Assembly (NCBI GenBank): GCA_024655945.1
Contig: JANLFK010000006.1
Coordinates: 180,426 to 244,425 of the forward strand
DNA from: a candidate division KSB1 bacterium
GTDB lineage: Bacteria; Zhuqueibacterota; Zhuqueibacteria; JANLFK01; Oleimicrobiaceae
Direction: 5' to 3'
DNA length: 64,000 nt
Positions 20,204-27,784 of the stretch are shown here, in pieces. Both the position numbers and the translations under genes were made by a program. Numbering within the stretch: the first letter of the stretch is position 1; every line of letters begins with the position of its first letter. The notes under the pieces are model-generated. The model saw only the letters and a program-made list of their open reading frames with translations, made no database searches and was not told the DNA's origin.

Positions 20204-23200
20204 TCAGCTCAGGTTGGCGAAGAACCTCTCCACCTGGTAGGCAGAAGCCTGCTCTGCTTTGCGCCACTGCTCGACCACCTGCAGATGGGGCCGCAGCCAC
20301 TTGGCTGCCTGGGCCACGCGCTGGGAATTGTCGGCCAGGGCATCTACCGCCGCAATCACCACAAGCCACTGCACCAACTCCTCAAAACGCTCCTTGTTGA
20401 ACCACAGCACGTCCTGGTAGCGGTTCACCCCGAGCCGCGGCTGCACCTCCTCATCGGCGAATAGGCGCCGCATGATGCTGTGGGCGCGACCGCGGCGCGG
20501 CATTGTGTCGGACCACCAGCGTTGGTGGCTGGTGAGGATTTTGACCATGAGCAGCCCTTCCTCGGCACGGGCAGTCGCAAAACCCATCTGCTGGAAGGTG
20601 GCCACAATCTCTTTGCCCAACAGCCAGTCATCGATGAAACTGCGGCTGCGCATGGCCACGTCCCCCTCTCCGCAAAGCCGACCCACTTCGCGGACCGCCA
20701 GCCAGGAGAGGAGCACCGCCCAGGCAAACGGCACGTCCTGCAGAGTGGCGGCCAAGGCTGCTGCAGCGTTGCGCGCCTTGGCCGAACGGGAGCGCTGCAG
20801 GTGGGCAGCCAATTCGCCCAGGTGCAGCAACGCTTGCAAGTACCCGGCCCTGCGCTCTACGAGAGTCGCATCTTCCCTTTCCAGGCCAAGGACACGCCCG
20901 GCCTCCGCGACAAACTCACGATAGCAGGCGACGGCTGCAGCCACCGCCGCTTCCTTCTCGCTTTCGCCCGCCGCGGACGCGGCAACCAGCTGTTGCACCG
21001 TGCCGCCGCTGATGCATTTGGCAAAGGCCTCATGCAGGGGGCGCAAGAAGAGCTCGCGCATCGCATCCTCGATGGAAGGCACGCCGCTACCGTTGAGGAA
21101 GGCCTCCAACTGCGCATAGCGGCGCAGCGGATCGTCCTTCACCTCGCGAAAGTCCAGAAATACGTGGTACTGGTACCCAGCCAGCTCCACGTACAACCCT
21201 TGCTCCCAAAACCTCTTCGCGCTGCGCAGGTACTCCAGGCCACTCACGTGGTCGCGGAAGATGACGTGGAAATCCTCCCCGGCGTGCAGAGCCAAACCTT
21301 CGCCCAAGGACTTTTGCAGCAGCTGCCTGGACCCTTTGACATCCAGGAACCTCGTGGAGGTTCTGATCCACCCTCGCGCGGGCGCCAGTGCGTTATTGTA
21401 GACCACCAGCGCGCGCTCGTCGTGGTAGCGGTTGGAATAGGCGAAGACGTTCTCGCTCACCTGCCCCTCAGGGTTGAAAAAGTCATAGAAGACAAAGTGC
21501 TCGACGTCGGCAAAGAGGTAGCGCTTCGTCAGCAGGGGGAAGATCTCCCGCTCGTGGCGGCGCACCAGGTCCCAATCTGGCTGCTCGTCCCAATAGGCGC
21601 GGCGGTACTCCATGCCATACTTTTCGGCAAAGCCCTCCACCTGCCCGTGCCCGAACATGGGCAGCCCGGGCATGGTCACCATCATTACGCACACGCCAAA
21701 GTATTTGTCGCCCTTGCCGAACTGCACCACCGCAGTCTGCTCGTCCGGGTTGTTCATAAAGTTCACGTAGCGCTTCAGGATCTCCGGATTGAACTCGATG
21801 GTGTTCTTGATGACGCTGCGGTATTTTTGGTTCTCCTCGTTCTTGAGCATGTTCATGAAGGCGGAATTGTACACGCGGTGCATGCCCAGCGTGCGCACAA
21901 AGTAGCCCTCCATGAGCCAGAAGGCCTCGGCCAGGAGCAGCGTGTCCGGCGCCTGGGCGGCAATGCGGTCCACCACCTGCCGCCAGAACTCCTCAGGCAT
22001 GAGCTGGTCGAGCTGTTCCTTGGTCATGCCGTGCTCTGCGCGCGAGGGGATGTCACCCCCAGAGCCGGGCTGCGGAAACCAGAGCCGCTGATAGTGCCGC
22101 TTGGTCAACGTCATGGCGGCATCGAAGCGGATGATGGGAAAGAGTCCGGCCACGTGAAGAATGGTCTCCATCACCGCCTCGCGCACCTCCGGCTTGAGGT
22201 AGTTCAACTGCGCCGTGTCGTTCCACGGCATGCTGGTACCATCGTTGCCGTGGTAGATGTAGCGCACCTCGCCCGTGGCCGAGTCCACCCGCTTGAAGAC
22301 CACCGCCGCATCGGTGCGCGTGTAGTAGTGGTCCTCGATGTACACCTGCATGCGGGCATCCGAGGACAGGTCCGGGCCGGAAAAGGTGTACGAGGGAAAG
22401 GGAGGGTACGGCAGGGAGATGAACCACTCCGGGTGCTCCACCACCCACCGCGAGTCGATGCCCATGTGGTTGGGCACCATGTCACTTGCCAGGCGGATGC
22501 CCCGTTGCCAACAGCGCGCGCGCAACTGGCGCAGCGCCTCCTCGCCCCCCAGCTCGGCCGCCACCTCATAATCATACAGCGCATAGGCCGACGCCTCTGC
22601 CTCGGGATTGCCGCACAACCGCTTGATGCTGCGCGAAGCCTTGCTGCGCTCCCAGATGCCGATGAGCCACAAGCCGGTGAAACCCCAGGCGGCCAAGCGA
22701 TCCAACTCCTCATCGGGGATCTGGTCCAAACGGGTGATGGGCCGCTGATACTTCTTCGACAGCTGGTCCAACCAGACAAAGGTGCTCTTGGCCATGAGCA
22801 CCAGACGGGGCATCCACTCGCGGTCCGGGCTAAAGCGCTCCGGCTCCCCGACCAGGCGCGAGAACTCAAACACGCGCGTCGGCACCGGGCCGCCGGCCAT
22901 GCGCAGCTTCTCCTCCTCTTTAATAACGTCCAAGCTGGTCAGGAGGCGGTACAGGTACTTGCCCAAGAGCAGCCCCCAGCGCGCGAGCATGTAGTGGAGC
23001 TGACCGCTGAGCGAGTGCGGCACGGCGATGGCCGGACTGCGCAGCATGTCCACCAGGTTCTGGTTGTCCGGGCCGAAACGTGGCTGCCTCTCGAAGAACT
23101 CGTGCAGGCTGTGCACCATCTCGCGGTAGGCGGTGGCGCGGGCCAAAGACGAGTCGTCAAAGAGCTCCAAGAACGGCGAGAAGGCGGGGTTGGCGTTGGC

Positions 23201-23743
23201 CAGCCACAGCAGCAGCATCTCCTCTAAGACGATCTCGCGGTTGGGCACCCCGTAGCTCTGGCCCTGCAGAAACTCCTGGGCAGCCATATCGCCCTTGTAC
23301 ACGGCCAGCGGCGGAAAGTCCTCCACAAAGCGGCGCAGGGTCTGGGCCACGGTCTCGGCGCCAAGCCGCTCGTCAAGCCAGAGGAGCGCCTGGGCAAAGA
23401 CCTGGCGGTTGACCTGCTCGCGGAACAGCCCGGCCACGTAGTGCAGAATCTCGTCGATGAGACCCATGGCGTTGATCTGCCCGGCGCGCACCGCTCGTTC
23501 CGGGAAATTCACCAGGTCGCGCTTGTCGTTCATCTTTTGCGCAAAGACCCTGGTGGCGTGATAGTTGGGGAAAATGACGTTGCCAGAGGCGGAGAACAGG
23601 TGCTCGTCAAAGCCGTAGCGCTCCCGCGCCTGGCGGGAGACGTGGAACTCGCACGGCTTGGCGGGCAGCACGGGCTGCGGCCCGTGGCGCAGGCGAACCA
23701 GTAGAGCAGGGCGTTCTGACTTATGCATTGGGCTCATATCCAT
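20204..23743 (-). CDS. Large GH13 alpha-amylase-family enzyme
   Basis: An 1179-residue protein without an obvious signal peptide, so probably cytoplasmic. The TIM-barrel in the middle has the GH13 conserved regions: I, ASDMVPNHMGID (near residue 420); II, IIRFDAAMTL with the nucleophile near Asp541; III, LLLAEAFWLM with the acid/base Glu near 606; IV, replaced by FMNNPDEQTA, where the Asp follows NNP rather than the usual NH. The N-terminal 330 residues (a helical all-alpha region) and the C-terminal 330 residues (also helical) are not recognised. GH13 members act on alpha-glucans. It is the first gene of the operon with the CBM9 and symporter genes. Confidence 0.85.
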   Translation of the reverse strand: MDMSPMHKSERPALLVRLRHGPQPVLPAKPCEFHVSRQARERYGFDEHLFSASGNVIFPNYHATRVFAQKMNDKRDLVNFPERAVRAGQINAMGLIDEILHYVAGLFREQVNRQVFAQALLWLDERLGAETVAQTLRRFVEDFPPLAVYKGDMAAQEFLQGQSYGVPNREIVLEEMLLLWLANANPAFSPFLELFDDSSLARATAYREMVHSLHEFFERQPRFGPDNQNLVDMLRSPAIAVPHSLSGQLHYMLARWGLLLGKYLYRLLTSLDVIKEEEKLRMAGGPVPTRVFEFSRLVGEPERFSPDREWMPRLVLMAKSTFVWLDQLSKKYQRPITRLDQIPDEELDRLAAWGFTGLWLIGIWERSKASRSIKRLCGNPEAEASAYALYDYEVAAELGGEEALRQLRARCWQRGIRLASDMVPNHMGIDSRWVVEHPEWFISLPYPPFPSYTFSGPDLSSDARMQVYIEDHYYTRTDAAVVFKRVDSATGEVRYIYHGNDGTSMPWNDTAQLNYLKPEVREAVMETILHVAGLFPIIRFDAAMTLTKRHYQRLWFPQPGSGGDIPSRAEHGMTKEQLDQLMPEEFWRQVVDRIAAQAPDTLLLAEAFWLMEGYFVRTLGMHRVYNSAFMNMLKNEENQKYRSVIKNTIEFNPEILKRYVNFMNNPDEQTAVVQFGKGDKYFGVCVMMVTMPGLPMFGHGQVEGFAEKYGMEYRRAYWDEQPDWDLVRRHEREIFPLLTKRYLFADVEHFVFYDFFNPEGQVSENVFAYSNRYHDERALVVYNNALAPARGWIRTSTRFLDVKGSRQLLQKSLGEGLALHAGEDFHVIFRDHVSGLEYLRSAKRFWEQGLYVELAGYQYHVFLDFREVKDDPLRRYAQLEAFLNGSGVPSIEDAMRELFLRPLHEAFAKCISGGTVQQLVAASAAGESEKEAAVAAAVACYREFVAEAGRVLGLEREDATLVERRAGYLQALLHLGELAAHLQRSRSAKARNAAAALAATLQDVPFAWAVLLSWLAVREVGRLCGEGDVAMRSRSFIDDWLLGKEIVATFQQMGFATARAEEGLLMVKILTSHQRWWSDTMPRRGRAHSIMRRLFADEEVQPRLGVNRYQDVLWFNKERFEELVQWLVVIAAVDALADNSQRVAQAAKWLRPHLQVVEQWRKAEQASAYQVERFFANLS

Positions 23744-23812
23744 TGCAAAATCCTCACCTGGCGAACACCCGGGTTAACCTTTGCCGCCAGGGGCTGGTGG
23801 ATGCTGGGGATA

Positions 23813-23841
23813 ATGGTAAGACTATTTGCGGAAAAAGGCAA
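23813..23841 (-). promoter_or_regulatory. Possible promoter of the GH13 operon
   Basis: Minus strand TTGCCT (23836-23841), 17-base spacer, TACCAT (23813-23818), about 70 bases before the GH13 start. It is a weak match, supported mainly by spacing and position. Confidence 0.35.
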
Positions 23842-23952
23842 GAGGTTTTCGTGGGGGCCAAACCGCGCCAGGGGAGCCGTGCTCCCCTATCGCTGGCCTG
23901 GCACCAGCCGACAGCCCGAACGCACGGCCAGCGCCGCGGGCCATGGCGGCCC

Positions 23953-24100
23953 TGGCGAGAAAGCACTCTCGCCAAGAGCGCAAAGGACCCCGAGCGCGCA
24001 GCAAACACGACAACAGCCTGCCGACACCGGAATCGTGGGCCCTCTTGGCGCACCGTGGCAACCATTGCGAGGTAGCTCGCCCTAAGGGCGCGAAGGCGAG
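23953..24100. other. GC-rich intergenic region with several dyads
   Basis: The 490-base gap between the divergent GH13 and CHAT genes has no credible coding sequence. It holds a perfect 8-base hairpin (TGGCGAGA and complement, 23953-23974), a CGCCCT/AGGGCG dyad with one base between at 24078-24090, and a CTCGCC/GGCGAG pair at 24076-24100. Short open frames on both strands here look random. Confidence 0.5.
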
Positions 24101-24151
24101 GAGCTCGACCTGAGATGTTACCCGCCCGGCCACGGGAGCACACAAAATGTA

Positions 24152-24180
24152 TTGACTTTTCCCCACGGATTTCGTGCATT
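24152..24180 (+). promoter_or_regulatory. Promoter of the CHAT cassette
   Basis: TTGACT (24152-24157), 17-base spacer, TGCATT (24175-24180), 53 bases before the CHAT start codon. It shows that the plus-strand cassette has its own transcription, opposite to its neighbours. Confidence 0.55.
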
Positions 24181-24233
24181 GGCACAGAGCGCCGGGTGCA
24201 GGGAAAGGCGCGCCGCCACGGGGAGGACCAGAC

Positions 24234-25391
24234 ATGAGTGCCAGCTACGCCCAGGAGGTTGAACTGCGATGTGGGGGATGCTCACGCCTGCTGACGACCC
24301 GCCTTTGGCTGATCGTTGACCTGAGCGAACACCCCGAATTGGCAGCAAAGAGCCGCGACGGCTCGCTGCACGCCTTCGAGTGTCCGCACTGCGGGGAGAC
24401 CACGACGGCGGACGCCCCGCTCCTGCTGTATCTCCCCTCTCCGCTTGGGAGAGGGGTTGGAGGCGAGGGCGGAGTCAGGGTACTTTTCTCCCCCGCCGAA
24501 GGCACCAGCCCCGAACAAGACCGGGAACAGGCCGGCGGCTTGCTGGCGCGCCTGAAGGAAAGCCTGGGAGCTGGCTGGCAGGATGAATGGTTGGCCAATG
24601 GCCTGCCCGCCGTGCCGCGCCCACTTCTGCCCACCGCGCTCAGCGAAGGGTTGGAAGCAGTGCAAAGGAAGACGCAGGAACAAGTGCCCCCTGCGCTGCG
24701 CGAACTCCTGGCAGAGTTGGCCCGCCGCGGCGTGGAAATCCGCTCCGCCGAAGACCTGGGGCGCGCTCTGGAGGCGCACCCGGATTTGCGGGAAACACTG
24801 GATCGCGCCGCCCAGGGACGGGACGAAGAGAACCCCCGCCGCGTCTTTGAGCAGCACCGCGCCCTCCTGCGCCGCTGCCGCGAAGTGGGCATCGCGCAGG
24901 CCTTCGCCGAAATCACGGGCGGCGGGCAGGGCCCAGGCGGCCTCGAAATCCCCCCTGAATTCCGCCAGGACATCCAGCGAGCAAACGAAAATGAGCAATG
25001 CTACCTGCAGACCGGCGACCTGGCAGCCCTGAATCAGGCCGCTGCAGCCTGGGAGCGGATTCTCGACCACCCGGCTTTCGGCGCTGCCCCCGAACGCTTC
25101 CGCCTGACCGCCTGGAACAATGCAGGCGGCGTTTTCCTGCGGCGCTACTGGCGCACAGGACAGATCACGGATTTAAACCGCGCCCTGGAACTCTGGCAAC
25201 AGGCGGTTGCCGCCACGCCGCCCGATTCGCCGGACCGGCCAGCAATTCTCAACAATCTGGGCACCGGGCTCAGCGACCGCTACAGGCGGACGCGCGTGGT
25301 CGCGGACTTGGAAGAGGCCATCGGCCATTGGCAGCGCGCTCGGGAACATCTGCACCAAGCCGTCGCCGCCGGACTGGAGGCCGCAACCTGA
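24234..25391 (+). CDS. CpXC-TPR part of a CHAT protease (frame broken before CHAT domain)
   Basis: A 385-residue reading frame starting at ATG 24234 with GGGAGGA upstream. Residues 8-75 match a CpXC domain: a first Cys pair in RCGGCSR, a middle IVDLSEHPEL, and a second pair in FECPHCGE, followed by LLLYLPS. The pairs probably bind zinc. A helical region follows, then at about 280-380 TPR-type repeats with the LNRALELWQQAVAATPPDSP and AILNNLGTGLSDRYRRT pattern typical of CHAT-associated TPRs. The frame stops at 25389-25391. The CHAT domain continues at once in the -1 frame, so this is most likely the front half of one protein. A palindromic element is inserted in frame at 24434. Confidence 0.75.
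   Translation: MSASYAQEVELRCGGCSRLLTTRLWLIVDLSEHPELAAKSRDGSLHAFECPHCGETTTADAPLLLYLPSPLGRGVGGEGGVRVLFSPAEGTSPEQDREQAGGLLARLKESLGAGWQDEWLANGLPAVPRPLLPTALSEGLEAVQRKTQEQVPPALRELLAELARRGVEIRSAEDLGRALEAHPDLRETLDRAAQGRDEENPRRVFEQHRALLRRCREVGIAQAFAEITGGGQGPGGLEIPPEFRQDIQRANENEQCYLQTGDLAALNQAAAAWERILDHPAFGAAPERFRLTAWNNAGGVFLRRYWRTGQITDLNRALELWQQAVAATPPDSPDRPAILNNLGTGLSDRYRRTRVVADLEEAIGHWQRAREHLHQAVAAGLEAAT
24434..24456. repeat. Palindromic REP-like element inside the CpXC-coding region
   Basis: A perfect 9-base inverted repeat, CCCCTCTCC and its complement, with a 5-base loop, followed by a G-rich tail to about 24480. The core and tail resemble the widespread dispersed family with CCCTCTCC-N-GGAGAGGG followed by GGGGGTGAGGG. 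Here it is translated in frame as SPLGRGVGGEGG within the zinc-ribbon region. Confidence 0.6.
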
Positions 25392-26824
25392 GTGGGCAAC
25401 CCGGCCTCTCACCGGCCGAGCACGCGGCCCGCCTGGCAGAGCTGGGCAAAGGGTACGCCGCCATCAGCGAGCATCTGAAGGAACTGGAGACGCGCGACCC
25501 AGAGTTTACCGTCAAGTCCCTCGATTGCCCGGCGGTGGCAGACCTGGCCCGGGCCCACAACCTGACCCTGGTCTTCCTGGTGCCCACCAACGAAGCCGAC
25601 CTGGGCACCGTCGCCTTCGTCGTGTCCCCTGTCGGCGGAGAGCCAGAGGTCCTGCGCCTCACCGGCCTCACCCGCGCCCGGCTGCACGAACTGCTCTTCC
25701 AGTTGCCCGAGGGAGGCAAGTGGGGAGTTGAGCTCCTGGAGGCTGGGTCCGAGTACCTCGGCTGGCTCGCTGCCTATTGGCTCACCCACCTGCCGGAAGC
25801 GCGCCACTCGAGAGACGTAGCCCAAAAGGCACAGCAGGTGTGGCACACGGCCACACAGCGCCTGCTGGAGGAACTTGACGCCGGACTCATGCAACCCTTG
25901 GCCGCTCAGCTGCAGGCGCTCCCCGCCCACCGCGTGGTCATCATCCCTGGCGGCAACCTCGCTCTGGTGCCCTTGCACGCGGCGCCCGTCGCGGAAAAAG
26001 GGCGGCCCCGGGGCAAACGCAGGCCTGTGCCGCTGTTCGGCGAGGAATTCGAGGTGTCATACGCGCCTTCGGCCACTGTGCTTGCCGGCTGCCGGCAACG
26101 GGTACGCGAGGCGGCCACCCGCCGGTGGCTGGTGGAAAGGGTTCAGAGCGCGGACTACGTGGAGCTGTCCACGCACGGTAGCTTTGCGCCCGGCCGGCCC
26201 GAGCGCTCCGCCCTGCTCTTGGCCCACCCCGAAGGTCACACTGCTCCGGCCTGGGTGGCAGGCATCCCTGTGGAACGCCTGCCCTTGGCCGAACTCCAGG
26301 CCGGCTGCGAGCGATTGAGCTTGGACGACATCTGGGCTGGCCGCCTGCCCTTGAAGAAAGGGTGCGTGATGGTACTGGATGCCTGCGAGACCGGACAAGT
26401 AGAACCCGGCGAGGAGGCCGAAGAGAGCCTCGGCTTTCCGGCGGCGTTCCTGGCCGCAGGGGCCCGGGCGGTCATCGCCTCCCTCTGGGCCGTCGATGAC
26501 TTTTCCACCAGCCTGCTGATGCAGGAAACCTACCGGCGGATGCTGGCCGGCGCGCCACCCTCCTTGGCGTTGAAGCAGGCGCAGCACTGGCTGCGGACAC
26601 TGCCCAAGGCGGAGACTCTGGCTCGCCTGGACAAAGGCATCGCCAGCCTGGTGCGCGAGAGGAAAGCAGGAGCCTGGAAGCGCCTTGACCGGGCGCAGCG
26701 CGCCCAAGTGCTCTATCGCTTGGCCGGGATGGAGGAGCGCCGCCGTACCCTCGAGGAAGAGGCCGAAGATCTGCCCTTTGCCCACCCCTTCCACTGGGCA
26801 GCATTTGCAGTGTACGGGGCCTGA
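25388..26824 (+). CDS. CHAT caspase-like protease domain (continues the CpXC-TPR gene in the -1 frame)
   Basis: The CHAT half, about 478 residues, in the frame -1 relative to the preceding gene. From about 25400 the text reads as CHAT-family sequence: a strand LTLVFLVPTNEADLGTVAFV, HRVVIIPGGNLALVPLHA, the catalytic His in YVELSTHGSF (codon 26174-26176) and the catalytic Cys in VMVLDACETG (codon 26384-26386), then ARAVIASLWAVDDFST and the final HPFHWAAFAVYG. Both dyad residues are intact, so the protease could be active. No ATG, GTG or TTG codon occurs in this frame near its beginning, so independent initiation is unlikely. CHAT proteins act as effector proteases in several prokaryotic immune systems. 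Confidence 0.8.
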   Translation: MSGQPGLSPAEHAARLAELGKGYAAISEHLKELETRDPEFTVKSLDCPAVADLARAHNLTLVFLVPTNEADLGTVAFVVSPVGGEPEVLRLTGLTRARLHELLFQLPEGGKWGVELLEAGSEYLGWLAAYWLTHLPEARHSRDVAQKAQQVWHTATQRLLEELDAGLMQPLAAQLQALPAHRVVIIPGGNLALVPLHAAPVAEKGRPRGKRRPVPLFGEEFEVSYAPSATVLAGCRQRVREAATRRWLVERVQSADYVELSTHGSFAPGRPERSALLLAHPEGHTAPAWVAGIPVERLPLAELQAGCERLSLDDIWAGRLPLKKGCVMVLDACETGQVEPGEEAEESLGFPAAFLAAGARAVIASLWAVDDFSTSLLMQETYRRMLAGAPPSLALKQAQHWLRTLPKAETLARLDKGIASLVRERKAGAWKRLDRAQRAQVLYRLAGMEERRRTLEEEAEDLPFAHPFHWAAFAVYGA

Positions 26825-26855
26825 ACCGACCCTACCGTTGCTTGGAGGACCCGGG

Positions 26856-27233
26856 ATGACCGACGACATCGACCTGATCAAGACCTTGGAGGAGCGTCTG
26901 CCGGACATCCGGCGAGAGCTGGGCCCACAGCAATGGGCCCGCTTCACCGAGCTCCTGGCCGAGGCCGCCCCGCACTTTGCCCACGGCAAAGACGACCCAG
27001 ACCAGTGGCTGGAAGCGCTCTACCTGCTGAAACGCGCGCTAATAGAGTTTCCGGCAACACGCCGGGTGCTCCCTCTGCCCGGCGGCGCGCTTGCCCCACG
27101 CGCACAAGGGCCCACACCCGACACGCTGCCGCCGCTGGCGCACAGGCAGCAGGACGCGGCCGTGCTCGCTCAGCGCCTGTGTGCCGAGCCCGACCGCGTG
27201 GCCGACGAGCAAGAAGCCAGACGCAAGAAGTGA
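26856..27233 (+). CDS. Small helical protein of the CHAT cassette (CASP-like?)
   Basis: A 125-residue protein starting 31 bases after the CHAT gene, with GGAGGA before the ATG. The first 70 residues are predicted amphipathic helices (LIKTLEERLPDIRRELG, ARFTELLAEAAPHFAHG, WLEALYLLKRALIEFP), and the tail is Pro/Ala/Arg-rich and probably disordered. I do not recognise a named family with certainty. Size, helical nature and position recall the small accessory protein (CASP) of CATRA-type conflict systems or a death-like adaptor. It ends 5 bases before the next gene, indicating translational coupling. Confidence 0.6.
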   Translation: MTDDIDLIKTLEERLPDIRRELGPQQWARFTELLAEAAPHFAHGKDDPDQWLEALYLLKRALIEFPATRRVLPLPGGALAPRAQGPTPDTLPPLAHRQQDAAVLAQRLCAEPDRVADEQEARRKK

Positions 27234-27332
27234 AGGCCATGCTGCGGGAAGCCTCCCTCTACCAGTACGTGTTCTTCTGCACGCAACTGGAGGAACCCTC
27301 CGGCCGCCAGAAACAAGCGGAGCCGGCCTGGG

Positions 27333-27725
27333 TTGGAGGAAACCATCTGCAGCGCCGTGCGGCACCTGTATCGCTGGCTCGACAAGGAGTTACCCAACGG
27401 GGAGAGCTTCCTCGCCTGGCCCACAGGGCCCTCCCGGCACCGGATCCTGCGGCTCTACCCACCGCCAGGGCAGCGCACCGACTGGGTACAAGCACACGAT
27501 GGTCGTTGTGCGGCGTTCGCTGAGGTACGCCTGGTGAACGTCGACAGCCTGGTCATGCAGCTTGCCTATGGCAGCAAAGGTGAGGCAGACGTGGAGGCGC
27601 GAGCAGAGCTCTCCACGGCAGCATGGCAACCGCCTGAGGATCCCAGTCTCTTCGTCGGACACCTTCGCTGCCTCGCCGGGCGTGTCACTGATTTGGCTAC
27701 CGCCCGGGCGTTGCCGACCAGATAG
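27333..27725 (+). CDS. Middle segment of the frame-broken membrane protein
   Basis: An open frame of about 130 codons from a TTG, without a ribosome-binding site. Its amino-acid composition is that of a globular domain (HRILRLYPPPGQRTDWVQ, AFAEVRLVNVDSLVMQLAYG). It lies between, and in a different frame from, the start and the membrane-anchored end of the gene. It is unlikely to be made as a separate protein. Confidence 0.4.
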   Translation: MEETICSAVRHLYRWLDKELPNGESFLAWPTGPSRHRILRLYPPPGQRTDWVQAHDGRCAAFAEVRLVNVDSLVMQLAYGSKGEADVEARAELSTAAWQPPEDPSLFVGHLRCLAGRVTDLATARALPTR

Positions 27726-27784
27726 CCTTCTTCTACCAGGACGACGACGAGGCTGAGCGGCGCGCTGCAACCTTTCTCAACGAG

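Noticed and set aside
20480..23227. A 915-codon plus-strand open frame antisense to the GH13 gene
   Set aside because: Same mirror effect; composition is His/Arg/Gln-rich without any family motif.
23754..24185. Overlapping open frames of 115-143 codons on both strands in the gap before the CHAT gene
   Set aside because: Low-complexity Arg/Ala/Pro text, no ribosome-binding sites, and the region is full of hairpins; judged non-coding.
25370..25391. Programmed -1 frameshift site at the TPR/CHAT junction
   Set aside because: No slippery heptamer and no obvious pseudoknot follow. A mutation or assembly error is the simpler reading.
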